Shown: piece by piece, positions 42,282 to 50,009 of the stretch
How the letters are laid out: every line of letters starts with the position of its first letter
Position numbering within the stretch: position 1 is the stretch's first letter
IMG/VR virus record: IMGVR_UViG_3300047157_000091
Span: 1 to 50,009 of that record
From: a virus
Reading direction: 5' to 3' (one strand)
DNA: 50,009 bases
Program-made: the position numbers and the translations under genes
The notes under the pieces: model-generated
Database searches by the model: none
What the model saw: the letters and a program-made list of their open reading frames with translations, nothing else
Told to the model about the DNA's origin: nothing

Positions 42282-43045
42282 TATCCAAATAATCCTAATT
42301 TAGAACCGATACTTGCAACCCCATTCCAACACCGAGTGCTGTGGCTAATGGACTTGCTGGAGCTGCCGGTGGTGCATACCCGACTGTTTGAGTAGGGAAT
42401 GCGCCTGGTTGAATTTGTGCTAGTTGTTGACCAATCAATCCTAGTTGTGTGAATGGTTGGAACTGTTGCTTCTCTTTCAGCTGCTGCCGCTGCATCAAGT
42501 ATAGCTTGTTGTTGTGCTTGACCTGCTTGACCTAGTGTTGTTGGTATTGTCCAAGTCCTTGTCTTGCTGCCAAGTCTTGTGCTGCTGCTGCTTGTGCTTG
42601 TTGAAATCCTTGTGCTAATAATTGTGCTTGTAAGTTTGCTCTGTTTGCAGATGCACCTCTTGCCGCTTCTGCTGCAAGTACACCTTCTCTACCACCACCA
42701 TAAGCTCCAGCTTGAATAGCTTGATCTCTCTAGCGTGTATTTGCAATAGTTTGTTGTCTGTCAAATTCTGATAAAGTTGTATCAATAACTTCTTGTTGAT
42801 AAGGAGACATAAATGATTTGTATGCATCGTGGTCCTGTAAGTGCTCCTAATCCACCGGCCGCGGTTCTCGCATCTTGTTGTAGTTGTGATTCTGCTGCGA
42901 TCTTCGGAGCGTATTTAGATGGATCAATACCAGCAAAACCTGTAGGTACTGCACCTGCTCCTAATTTATCAATTGATTTTAAAAAGGCGGTAAGCGAACC
43001 TTCTATAATCGGCGCCGGTCTTGTTATCGTTGTTGTTTCAGCCAT
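42281..43045 (-). CDS. Gln/Ala-rich coiled-coil virion protein (frame broken)
   Basis: ATG at 43045: MAETTTITRPAPIIEGSLTA, AFLKSIDKLGAGAVPTGFAG, then after shifts YQQEVIDTTLSEFDRQQTIA, QAGAYGGGREGVLAAEAARG and ANLQAQLLAQGFQQAQAAAA, followed by QPFTQLGLIGQQLAQIQPGA and a Gly-rich end. About 250 residues. 'AQAGAYGGGREGV..AE.ARG...N.A.LQA.LLAQGFQQAQ' is a known repeated-helix virion protein pattern of marine phages, usually beside internal proteins. Likely an internal or tail-tip component. Start overlaps the TAA of the gene upstream. Confidence 0.65.
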
Positions 43046-44100
43046 TATGCTCTTGCCTCCAGTTTATTCATTGATCATACATAAGGTCTTTGCACCTTCA
43101 TTAACACTGCCACCACCAGCTGCTCTTACTGCATCAGCAGTCATTACAAATTCGTTTTTAGAAAGTCTTGCAGGTACATCATCAGCTCTTTCTTTTTTAC
43201 CCATAGGTACAAATCCACCACCTCTTAAATCCATTTCTTTACCACCAAGATTCATTAAACCACCATCCACCTTTTTGAATAGCTTCATCTCTTAATCTAA
43301 AAAAATCTCCTGCTCTATCAGCTCTCATATTTTTATCTACTGATTCTACTGCACCTTTAATTCCTGAAAAATCTGGATCACCACCCATACTTAATCCTAC
43401 TCTACCACCGGCTCTGTATCCTGCTGATGAGATTGTGTCTTCTATCTCCTCATCACTAAAGAATCCATATGCTGTCATTGCGTTTCTAATTGCACTTGCT
43501 CGTGCTGCGTCGTCTGCTAATCCGTCTGCCGATGCTAATGCGTCATCTATAGCTTGTTGTTTTTCTAATCGTCTTCCTTCAGCGCTTGCTAAATCCATTG
43601 TACCTTGTGTAAATGGAATAGATAATGCTTTAGCTCCTGCTTTACTAAATATACCATCTGCTGCTAAACCTTCAGATAAACCAATTAATTTATCTGAACC
43701 TTTACCTAAAAATTCTAAACCACTTTTTGTAATTCCTGAATCCATACCAGCGGCTTTAGTTCTTAAAATATCACCTGCACTTTGTTGACTTACAACACCT
43801 TTTGTTCCAAATTCATTAACAGGGTTTGCTGCGTTAGCTCCACTTCCTGGCGCTGATAGTGCACCAATACCAGAAGCGAGTGCTACTGATAAAGCATCAA
43901 ACTCTCCTTCACTTCCTTCTTGTGCAAGTTGAGCTCCAAGATTTAAACCACCAGATACTAAAGCTCTTTGTAACCCATAATACCTGGAGCCATAAATGGT
44001 GCGGCTGCAGCTAAAAATGGTAATGCTGGTTTTATTTCATTAGGTACTATCTTATCTAATACCTTTGATACTGGTTTGAATATTTTTTTAAAAATCCCAT
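43045..44100 (-). CDS. Virion protein with GGRVGL and NEFVMTADAVRAAGGG modules (indels)
   Basis: ATG at 44100: MGFFKKIFKPVSKVLDKIVP, FLAAAAPFMAPGIMGLQRAL, a hydrophobic helical N-terminal part. Then QAIDDALASADGLADDAARA, FSDEEIEDTISSAGYRAGGR, VGLSMGGDPDFSGIKGAVES and, after a shift near 43270, GGFVPMGKKERADDVPARLS, KNEFVMTADAVRAAGGGSVN, ending near 43045 after another shift (MNKLEARA). About 350 residues. The 'ERADDVPARLSKNEFVMTADAVRAAGGG' module is one of the commonest C-terminal modules in aquatic phage structural proteins. Its function is unknown. Confidence 0.65.
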
Positions 44101-44141
44101 AGTTTCTCTTTATATATGTAGTTGATAGCAAGTTCGCAAAG

Positions 44142-44175
44142 CTTGTAAATAGGCGAGTGTATCACAATTTACAAG
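44142..44175. other. Intergenic inverted repeat, 9-bp stem
   Basis: CTTGTAAAT and ATTTACAAG are perfectly complementary across a 16-nt loop in the 79-bp gap between the genes at 44180 and 44100. No T-run follows on the minus strand. It could be a weak hairpin, an mRNA-processing site or a protein-binding palindrome. Confidence 0.45.
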
Positions 44176-44179
44176 GTTT

Positions 44180-44440
44180 TTAACATTCGTCAATCGCTGA
44201 TATTAAACCAGCGCCTATCTTTATCTCTTCTACAGTCACATTTACATCTCTTCTTATATGTTCTGCTTTGGTTTCTGTACTAGCATTCTGTACGTCTGCT
44301 AATGCTTCTGCGTCTGACATATATTCTTGACCTGTTTCTGTGTTAGTTAATGTTACTTCACATTTAGGTGTAATTACTGGTACTCTTTGACCATTAATTG
44401 TTTCATACCTAACAGAAGCTTCTGTTTCTATAAACGGCAT
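44180..44440 (-). CDS. Small protein near tail genes
   Basis: 86 residues, intact: MPFIETEASVRYETINGQRV, PVITPKCEVTLTNTETGQEY, MSDAEALADVQNASTETKAE, HIRRDVNVTVEEIKIGAGLI. Beta strands, then a helix with 'EYMSDAEALADV'. Ends in EC. The pattern is common in marine phage virion operons. Role unknown. Start touches the stop of the gene upstream. Confidence 0.65.
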   Translation of the reverse strand: MPFIETEASVRYETINGQRVPVITPKCEVTLTNTETGQEYMSDAEALADVQNASTETKAEHIRRDVNVTVEEIKIGAGLISAIDEC

Positions 44441-44772
44441 TATCTGTCCTCTCTGTTAATTTCTAATATAGATGCAATAACATCTACATTACCACTACTT
44501 GCTTGTACCTTTAATATCTCACTTTCTAACATAATTAAAGGTTCACTCAATACTTGTTCTTTTTGATTAGCACTTAAATTAATATCATTATCTACTACAA
44601 ATGCTGTACCTGCTGCATTTGTTAATGTAGCTTTTACTACAGCTGCACCACCATTATCTTCTGCTACTAAAATAGATTTTACAATAGCTCGTGAATTACT
44701 TGGTACTGTATACAAAGTTGTATTGTCAGTAGTAGTTAAACTTACTTTATCATTTCTATATATATTTGCCAT
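44440..44772 (-). CDS. Small virion protein, beta-rich
   Basis: 110 residues, intact: MANIYRNDKVSLTTTDNTTL, YTVPSNSRAIVKSILVAEDN, then VVDNDINLSANQKEQVLSEP and ILKVQASSGNVDVIASILEI. A 'YTVP.N..A.V.SI.VA' strand pattern typical of small phage tail or head-tail accessory proteins, also seen in the protein at 164-490. Two bp before the next start. Function inferred from context. Confidence 0.7.
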   Translation of the reverse strand: MANIYRNDKVSLTTTDNTTLYTVPSNSRAIVKSILVAEDNGGAAVVKATLTNAAGTAFVVDNDINLSANQKEQVLSEPLIMLESEILKVQASSGNVDVIASILEINREDR

Positions 44773-44773
44773 T

Positions 44774-44941
44774 TTATCCTAATCCAAAAAAGGTATATCT
44801 TTCCGAGTCCTCTTTAAGTTGTGTTAAGTATGTAGAGTTTAACTGTTCTATAATTGTAGTTAACGCTCTGTTAATTTGTCTTTGGTTATCTTCACTATAT
44901 ACTTTTTTAGGTTCTGGTAATCTTACTACAACTTTAGTCAT
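44774..44941 (-). CDS. Small virion-region protein
   Basis: 55 residues, intact: MTKVVVRLPEPKKVYSEDNQ, RQINRALTTIIEQLNSTYLT, QLKEDSERYTFFGLG. 'YSEDNQRQINRAL..IIEQLN.TYL..L.ED..R..FF' is a helical pattern familiar from marine phages next to the nozzle-like protein. The ATG overlaps the stop of that gene upstream. Unknown function. Confidence 0.65.
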   Translation of the reverse strand: MTKVVVRLPEPKKVYSEDNQRQINRALTTIIEQLNSTYLTQLKEDSERYTFFGLG

Positions 44942-47136
44942 TATCCTCTCCTTCCATCTGGTTGTATATCAACTTGGAATGTACCAAATCTCCACGATTC
45001 ACCTACACCTGTATTTTCTATTTTTATATTTGCATATCTACCTCTGGCTCTTGTGTCAACTTTTAAAGTTGATGAAGTAATTGTAAAAGGACTTAATGTA
45101 GTTTGTTCATCATCTTGTGCAGGAAAATCTTTTATAGATAGTGTAACTTGGTTGTTACCTGTCAACACTTTAAAGTTTGGTAAAAATCTTCTCATAGCTA
45201 AAAATACTTCTGCTTGATCAGTTTGTAATGAAAAACTAAATGATTGTATAAAAGATGTTAATGCGGTTACACTACCATCTGGATTTACTTGATCGGTCCC
45301 CGACTCGTGTTCAAACAATACACTTTGACCTAAACCTGTTTCACCTATAATTGCAGGAAATGTTCCTGTGTTAGAACTATTAAAAGCTGTAGCATATGGT
45401 TTAGGATATACTAATGAATCAATCCAAGTTGTTCTAATAGAATTAGTGTTTGTTCCTGTATACCAATTACCCATAGGTAGTTGTGCATTATTTTGACCGT
45501 AGTTATAAACTACATATCTATTATTAAAATCAGATCCAGCTGTCGGATACCACCAAGTTACTTCTGTAAATAGGTTATTGATACCAGCACAAACTTGTTG
45601 GCCTTTTGTTGTATCAACATCATCATAAATATAATCTTCAACACTACAAGGTAGTGTATTAACCGTACCATCAAACGAGAAGAAACCATTATTACCCATC
45701 CAATATGCAACACCATCAATTTCAATAGCTGCATTCTTACCAATCAATCCACAGTTTGTACCAACTTGTTCAAAGCCAAATGTAAATGGTGCACCAACAA
45801 ATTTCATTGTGTACAATGCATTATCGGTCCATACTAGAATATTTTCTTTTGCAACTAAAGCTCCTACAATTTTTGTACCATCTTGTATTCTTTGTGTACC
45901 TGCTGTGTTAGTTGCTTCTGGTGTATATCCATTTATATTTTCATCTTCAGAAAATCTTATAAACATATCATCTTGTGTAGTAGGTGTACCAATAGTTGTT
46001 TCAGTTCCAAAATGAATTAAGTGACGTGTTGTTGGTGAAATTAAAGTTGTTCTTGTAGCTGTTGGATTGTTTGTAGTTTGAAATCCTGATGTAGTTGTAG
46101 AAGCACGTGTAGATAATCTTGCTGCAATAGAAGAGTCCCAAGTAAAAGTTTTACCATTAGCAATTGTTGCAACTAATACATCACCAAAATTACTTAACGA
46201 CCAAAGTCCTGGTTCAAGAGTAACCGTAGCTGCATCAACTGCATCTCCCCATCCTGAAAATTCTGTAGCATTTGTAACCGTTGCTGCTGTTGAATGAGCT
46301 TGACCATTTGATGTACCAGTAGTTGCTGTACCTTTAGCACCTCTAGTAATACCTAAAAATTGTGTAGCACTTTTTGATGTGTATGTAATTAATTCGTTAG
46401 CTATTGCAATAGTTCCTGCAGTAGGAAATCCTGTTGTACTAACAACTGTAACCGCGGTCCCCGCTCCACCTGTACCAGCAGTATCTGCAAGAAGTGCACC
46501 ATTCAAAGCTGTAGTTTGTGCACCTTGAACTGTACCACCATATTGACTAATACCAAAACCATAACCATAAGTTTGTGCAGCTGGACCAACTCTTTCATAA
46601 GGTTTTATATCTACACTACCACCGGATGCAGCTGAACCTGAACTTGTAAAAGTTATAGTAAAAGTGTTTGCTGTTGGAGTTGTTACAACTTGAAATAGTT
46701 TATCTTCAAAGTCAGATGCACTTAATCCTGTACCACCTGGTAAAGTTACACTGTCAAATAAAACAATGTCACCATCTTCTAAATTGTGTGCTGCTGATGT
46801 TGTAATTGTAATTGTTGTAGAACCATTAAAAGTAAATGTAGCTGATGAGATAGTAGTTGCTAAAGGAGTTACATCAAAAAATTGTCCTTCAAAATATACA
46901 ATTAAAAATTTATCTGTACCAATGGCTACATATCTATTACCATCTTGGTCAACGAATGCGTGTTGTTTTCTAGCTACACCTACTAAAGTATCTGTAAGTA
47001 ATGATTGCCAACCACCAACTTTTTCTGGTAGTCCATATCTAAATCTAACATTATCTGAATCAACCCAACGACCTTCTGCTCCAACGGCAGTGTCTTGTTT
47101 ATCTATTCCGGGAGCAAACTTAATCTTCGTAAGCAT
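44941..47136 (-). CDS. Large tail protein, nozzle-like
   Basis: 731 residues, intact. N-terminal region MLTKIKFAPGIDKQDTAVGA, WVDSDNVRFRYGLPEKVGGW. Repeated beta blades (HAFVDQDGNRYVAIGTDKFL; ENILVWTDNALYTMKFVGAP; IDGVAYWMGNNGFFSFDGTV) suggest a beta-propeller body, and an inserted Ig-like part carries TVVSTTGFPTAGTIAIANEL. C-terminal strands end FGTFQVDIQPDGRRG. Tail nozzle proteins of short-tailed phages (T7 gp12, P22 gp10) have such propeller bodies and similar length. The assignment is by layout, not by motif. It lies at the head of the tail and internal-protein operon. Confidence 0.65.
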   Translation of the reverse strand: MLTKIKFAPGIDKQDTAVGAEGRWVDSDNVRFRYGLPEKVGGWQSLLTDTLVGVARKQHAFVDQDGNRYVAIGTDKFLIVYFEGQFFDVTPLATTISSATFTFNGSTTITITTSAAHNLEDGDIVLFDSVTLPGGTGLSASDFEDKLFQVVTTPTANTFTITFTSSGSAASGGSVDIKPYERVGPAAQTYGYGFGISQYGGTVQGAQTTALNGALLADTAGTGGAGTAVTVVSTTGFPTAGTIAIANELITYTSKSATQFLGITRGAKGTATTGTSNGQAHSTAATVTNATEFSGWGDAVDAATVTLEPGLWSLSNFGDVLVATIANGKTFTWDSSIAARLSTRASTTTSGFQTTNNPTATRTTLISPTTRHLIHFGTETTIGTPTTQDDMFIRFSEDENINGYTPEATNTAGTQRIQDGTKIVGALVAKENILVWTDNALYTMKFVGAPFTFGFEQVGTNCGLIGKNAAIEIDGVAYWMGNNGFFSFDGTVNTLPCSVEDYIYDDVDTTKGQQVCAGINNLFTEVTWWYPTAGSDFNNRYVVYNYGQNNAQLPMGNWYTGTNTNSIRTTWIDSLVYPKPYATAFNSSNTGTFPAIIGETGLGQSVLFEHESGTDQVNPDGSVTALTSFIQSFSFSLQTDQAEVFLAMRRFLPNFKVLTGNNQVTLSIKDFPAQDDEQTTLSPFTITSSTLKVDTRARGRYANIKIENTGVGESWRFGTFQVDIQPDGRRG

Positions 47137-47144
47137 TATTACTC

Positions 47145-47908
47145 CTATGCTGTATTAGTTTTTAACTGCCAGCCTTTATTAGAACCAGTGTAAAATAAGT
47201 GTGACTGATTGATTGTTTGTTGTAAGATCTATTGAAGCAGCTGTTCCTTGAATATTTTCTGATCCATTTGGTGCTACAACACATTTGTTAGTTCCAAAAC
47301 CATTTGATGCTGATACATCCATAATAACTATTTCATCACCTACTGCTCCTGCAGGTAAAGTAATTGTTACAATGTTAGCCACTGTATCTACACCTATTTG
47401 ATCACCTGGAACTGCTGTGTATGCAGTTTTACTAGCTGCAGTTACTGTAGTAAATCCTTTTTCAAGCATACCTAATGTTGTTGCTGGTACACTACCTCTA
47501 GAATAAACTAAAGCTGTTGCACCTTCTGGAAGAGGCACTTGAGTAGCAGCTTGACCTGTTGTAAGTAAAGTTACTGTCCAACTATCTGCTGCAGTTCCTC
47601 TAGTAGTTCCATCTTCTACAAAAAATACTCTGTTAGCATTACCACCTGTTGTTGATGCAGGCATTGTTAAACTAGCATTACCAGATAAAGTACCAGTAAC
47701 TTTAATGTAAAGGTTTTTACCATTTGCGTTGCCGAACCATCAGATAAACTTAATGTAGTTTACCAGTACTTAAAGTTACTTCTACATAACCTGATGCTGC
47801 TGTTTGTAATAATTGTAAATTAGTATTTGTAATTGTTCCCCATAGACCGGCTTTTTCACCTGTCGTTACGAGTTCTAATGATAAATCTGTTGAATAAGTT
47901 GATGCCAT
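47145..47908 (-). CDS. Tail fibre-type or surface protein (indels)
   Basis: ATG at 47908: MASTYSTDLSLELVTTGEKA, GLWGTITNTNLQLLQTAASG. After shifts near 47755 the sense continues NANRVFFVEDGTTRGTAADS, QAATQVPLPEGATALVYSRG and VGDEIVIMDVSASNGFGTNK, and after another near 47195 ends YTGSNKGWQLKTNTA. About 250 residues. 'STDLSLELVTTGEKAG.WG..TN.NL.LL..A..G' is the N-terminal pattern of many marine phage tail fibre or virion surface proteins. Receptor binding is inference. Confidence 0.65.
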
Positions 47909-47909
47909 A

Positions 47910-48357
47910 TTAGTACGGTTTTATTGGTGTCCAAACCATTGTTGCTCCTGGTATTATATCGTTCCACGTAATAACTCCTGGTTCTACTGTATCTAATGAT
48001 AAAGCTGAACCTGTAGGTAATACATTTGCGTCAGCTGTTATTGTAACATTTCCTGTAGCCAAGGTCAACGAGTTTCCAGAAGGTGTTACGTTAGTATCTA
48101 TATTAACTGTAAATGCACCTAAGACCTAAAGATACAGCATTTCCTGTAACTGTGTGATTAGCGTCGGCTGTAATAGTTAAAGCACCTGTGCCTAATGCTA
48201 ATCTATTTGGTGTTAAATTTTCTGTTACAGCGTCTGCAATAATACCTACACTACCGATTGTAATAGATAAGTATTACCTGTTACTACTACAGCTACACTA
48301 ATCGGGTCCTGATGTAGCAAATGGTAATGCTGATATTGCGTCAAATCCTAAACTCAT
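47910..48357 (-). CDS. Repetitive virion surface protein (indels)
   Basis: ATG at 48357: MSLGFDAISALPFATSGP. The body consists of about four copies of a 20-25-residue beta repeat: GALTITADANHTVTGNAVSL, FTVNIDTNVTPSGNSLTLAT and NVTITADANVLPTGSALSLD, ending TMVWTPIKPY. The repeat '(V/L)TITADANV.PTG..LSL' occurs widely in marine phage proteins, probably as an elongated beta stalk or decoration. About 148 residues with shifts near 48305, 48270 and 48120. Confidence 0.6.
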
Positions 48358-48372
48358 AAATAATCCTTAAAA

Positions 48373-48406
48373 GGAGACAGGGGGTATGTGGTGGTGCCCT
48401 GCCTCC
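48373..48406 (-). terminator. Intrinsic terminator after the oxygenase genes
   Basis: On the minus strand GGAGGCAGGG pairs with CCCTGTCTCC (10 bp with one G-U) across a 14-nt loop and is followed by TTTT. It lies between the oxygenase stop at 48421 and the surface protein start at 48357. A short T-run makes it moderate in strength. It would separate oxygenase from tail-gene transcription. Confidence 0.65.
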
Positions 48407-48420
48407 ATCTAAAGATTATA

Positions 48421-49041
48421 TCATCGTTTAAACCAAGAAGGAAGACCTAAATGTGGACGCTTGTCAAACATATTATCTTTTGCTCCAGGTGTTTTACGGT
48501 TGTTATAATGAAGAAATACTTGAACGCATTCCTTACCTTTAAACTTATTTCGCCAATGCTCTAGCTCACAGCCAGAATAGACTAGCATATCTCCTTGTTT
48601 AAGATCTACTTTAATTCCTTTTTTACCTACTTCTCCAGATGGCTCTAAATATATTGGCCAGTCATCACCAGCAAGATTCATAGTAGTAGATATCTCACAA
48701 CTAAATCTATCTTTGTGTCTTTTTAAGTTCGTCACCTTTTTTATAAATTCTTGCATAAGTATAAGCTGGATATAATTTTAATCCTGTTACTTTTCCATTT
48801 TAGGTTGGCATTTAAGCATTAAAGTTTCCATAGCTATATTAGAATACTGACTATATGTATTTGGTATTTGTTCATCTTGTCCTTCGTAGTGACCTATAAT
48901 ATTTTCAAAAGGTGAAATGTATCTAGCGTTTCTACAAGTATCATAAACTTGTTTTTGCATCATAAAATAATTTGCAACAAAAGCTGCTAGGTCTTTTGAT
49001 ATTGCTTGACGGATAACTGTATATTTTTTCTTTTTAAACAT
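48421..49041 (-). CDS. 2-oxoglutarate/Fe(II) oxygenase, prolyl-4-hydroxylase-like (one indel)
   Basis: ATG at 49041: MFKKKKYTVIRQAISKDLAA, FVANYFMMQKQVYDTCRNAR. After a shift near 48785 the double-stranded beta helix core follows: YARIYKKGDELKRHKDRFSC (iron ligands H-x-D in HKD), DLKQGDMLVYSGCELEHWRN (distal His in EHW) and KFKGKECVQVFLHYNN (basic residue for 2-oxoglutarate). About 206 residues. Such enzymes hydroxylate proteins, nucleic acids or small molecules using O2 and 2-oxoglutarate; in phages their substrates are mostly unknown. It is the last of three oxygenase genes in a row, overlapping the one before by 8 bp. Confidence 0.75.
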
Positions 49042-49674
49042 CTTTAGCCATCTCTTTTGGCACTGCTTGTATGTTCCAATGTATAAATCTAAAAGGTTCA
49101 ATACCAAAATCTACACTAAACTCGTGTTCTAAAAATCCTGGAAAAATAATTAGTGTACCTGGTGTAGGTTTAAAATGTATAAGCTCTGACTACCACCCCA
49201 TACACCTTTTTGATCTGGTTTCATTTTTAATTTTGTAGCACGTGCACCGGTTCTCGGTTCGTGAAATACTGGCATAGATGTTTTATCACTACACTTTAAA
49301 AAGTAAAAACCTGATACGTGTTGATTCCAATGTACGTGTGCTGAATGATGACCACCACCTTTTTTAGCAAACTCTTGTACCCACATCTCACTAAACATAG
49401 TTGTGTATTGTTGCATATCAAAACCTTGATGATCTAAATATTCCCAAGACTTTTGACCAATGTAATTTCTAAAATCTATAAAATCATTATCAGCTGTAAG
49501 TGGTGTTGAATGATATGATCTTCCAAAGTCACCAAACTTTTTTATATGTGCTTTAGCTTCTGGAAAATTTCTAGCAGCTTTAATATATTTGTTAGATGCT
49601 TTAGTTAAAGATTTTACAAACTCTGGTTTTTGTTCTGACCAAATGGTCGTGTTAAAGTAATTATTTATATACAT
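49034..49674 (-). CDS. Putative 2OG-Fe(II) oxygenase, 2OG-FeII_Oxy_5 type (one indel)
   Basis: ATG at 49674: MYINNYFNTTIWSEQKPEFV. EMWVQEFAKKGGGHHSAHVH, WNQHVSGFYFLKCSDKTSMP give the 'H.H....SG.YFL' core. After a shift near 49185 FKPTPGTLIIFPGFLEHEFS, VDFGIEPFRFIHWNIQAVPK gives 'GTLIIFPG.LEH.......R.....N'. That is the pattern of family PF13759, seen in cyanophages and marine phages. About 213 residues. Iron ligands would be a His in the first block and the His in LEH. Substrate unknown. Located directly beside tail-fibre genes, a position where modification of virion proteins is conceivable. Confidence 0.72.
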
Positions 49675-49675
49675 A

Positions 49676-50009
49676 TTATTTAAATGGTTTTCCTAAATGC
49701 CAAACAACAAGACTATATCTTGTGCCAGCGGTTACGGGTTTAACTCTGTGCCATACAAAAGAAGGAAACACAATAATAGATCCTTTAGGTAAAATCTCTT
49801 TTGCTCTTCTTAAGTGTTGACTTTCATCTCTCATATGTGGATCGTAGTTTCTAAAATCAAATTCTAATTCACCACCTGTGTATTCTGAACCATCTGTTAA
49901 TTGACAAGTCATAGATAGTTTTCGAATCTTACCATTGTCAGGATCATCTTTGTTTTTTCTTTCATAAGGTTTATCCCAACTATCACAATGCCAATCATAG
50001 TATTGGTTG
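49676..50009 (-). CDS. 2OG-Fe(II) oxygenase, 5' end beyond window
   Basis: At least 111 codons, open at the right edge. QYYDWHCDSWDKPYE carries H-x-D (HCD), then SMTCQLTDGSEYTGGELEFD and FPSFVWHRVKPVTAGTRYSL with the distal His (VWHRV) and Arg (GTRYS) that binds 2-oxoglutarate. This is the complete catalytic set of PKHD/prolyl-hydroxylase-like enzymes (PF13640 group). 'GGELEF' and 'G.IIVFPSF..HRV.PVT.G.RYSLV.W' are hallmark segments. It starts the three-gene oxygenase run. Confidence 0.82.
   Translation of the reverse strand, partial: NQYYDWHCDSWDKPYERKNKDDPDNGKIRKLSMTCQLTDGSEYTGGELEFDFRNYDPHMRDESQHLRRAKEILPKGSIIVFPSFVWHRVKPVTAGTRYSLVVWHLGKPFK

Noticed and set aside
42813-43295. 160-codon open frame on the plus strand
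   Set aside because: It is antisense to two recognisable minus-strand virion genes (NEFVMTADAVRAAGGG module and the Gln/Ala-rich protein), has no ribosome site and shows low-complexity composition.
46766-47158. 130-codon plus-strand frame
   Set aside because: Antisense to the intact 731-residue nozzle-like gene; it arises from that gene's codon bias.
1-50009. Integrase, repressor, attachment site or other lysogeny genes
   Set aside because: None recognised on either strand; the phage appears lytic within this window.

Overview
The window is part of the genome of a lytic, AT-rich tailed phage (Caudoviricetes). It is of the kind recovered from marine metagenomes, and its protein families resemble those of phages of SAR11/SAR116-type alphaproteobacteria. 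The evidence is a full head-assembly set (terminase, portal, GroES-like co-chaperonin, scaffold, HK97-fold capsid), a run of tiny lysine/arginine-rich proteins, a family A DNA polymerase, an archaeo-eukaryotic-type primase, and tandem 2-oxoglutarate/Fe(II) oxygenases. I see no integrase, repressor, tRNA, CRISPR array, phage RNA polymerase or tape measure. With a ~1,400-residue internal-protein-like gene and a nozzle-like protein, this points to a short-tailed virion, though that is inference. Both ends cut genes.

Layout. 1-17065 (minus): virion and packaging genes read from terminase at the right, through portal, basic small proteins, GroES, scaffold and capsid, to connector and surface proteins at the left. 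17059-21983 (plus): small early-type genes with an unusual segment at about 18.05-20.6 kb (nuclease, zinc ribbon, GP88/DUF7227-like protein), ending in a shortened terminase small subunit. 21995-34942 (minus): replication module with exonuclease, polymerase, SF1 helicase, AEP primase and single-strand-binding-like protein, plus many small membrane or exported proteins. 35015-36407 (plus): a solitary SNF2 helicase with its own consensus sigma-70 promoter. 36480-50009 (minus): three consecutive 2OG-Fe(II) oxygenases, tail and surface proteins, internal virion proteins, holin and endolysin.

Data quality. Dozens of genes are split by single-base shifts, often in homopolymers, while amino-acid conservation continues in the next frame. 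I treat these as sequencing or assembly indels and give each gene its reconstructed span. Coordinates of such genes are approximate, and their lengths need not be multiples of three.

How the parts fit. The AEP primase, SF1 helicase, family A polymerase and DUF3310 gene form a compact replication unit. Regulatory signals are visible: a strong terminator after the capsid gene, then a near-consensus promoter restarting transcription of the connector genes; a strong terminator closing the first plus-strand operon; and TGTGCCA iteron-like repeats at 22.65-22.85 kb that could be an origin or operator. Read in reverse, the plus block at 17-22 kb would put terS just before terL, the usual phage order. 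Because terL lacks its 5' end and terS lacks its middle, an inversion or assembly misjoin there deserves checking.
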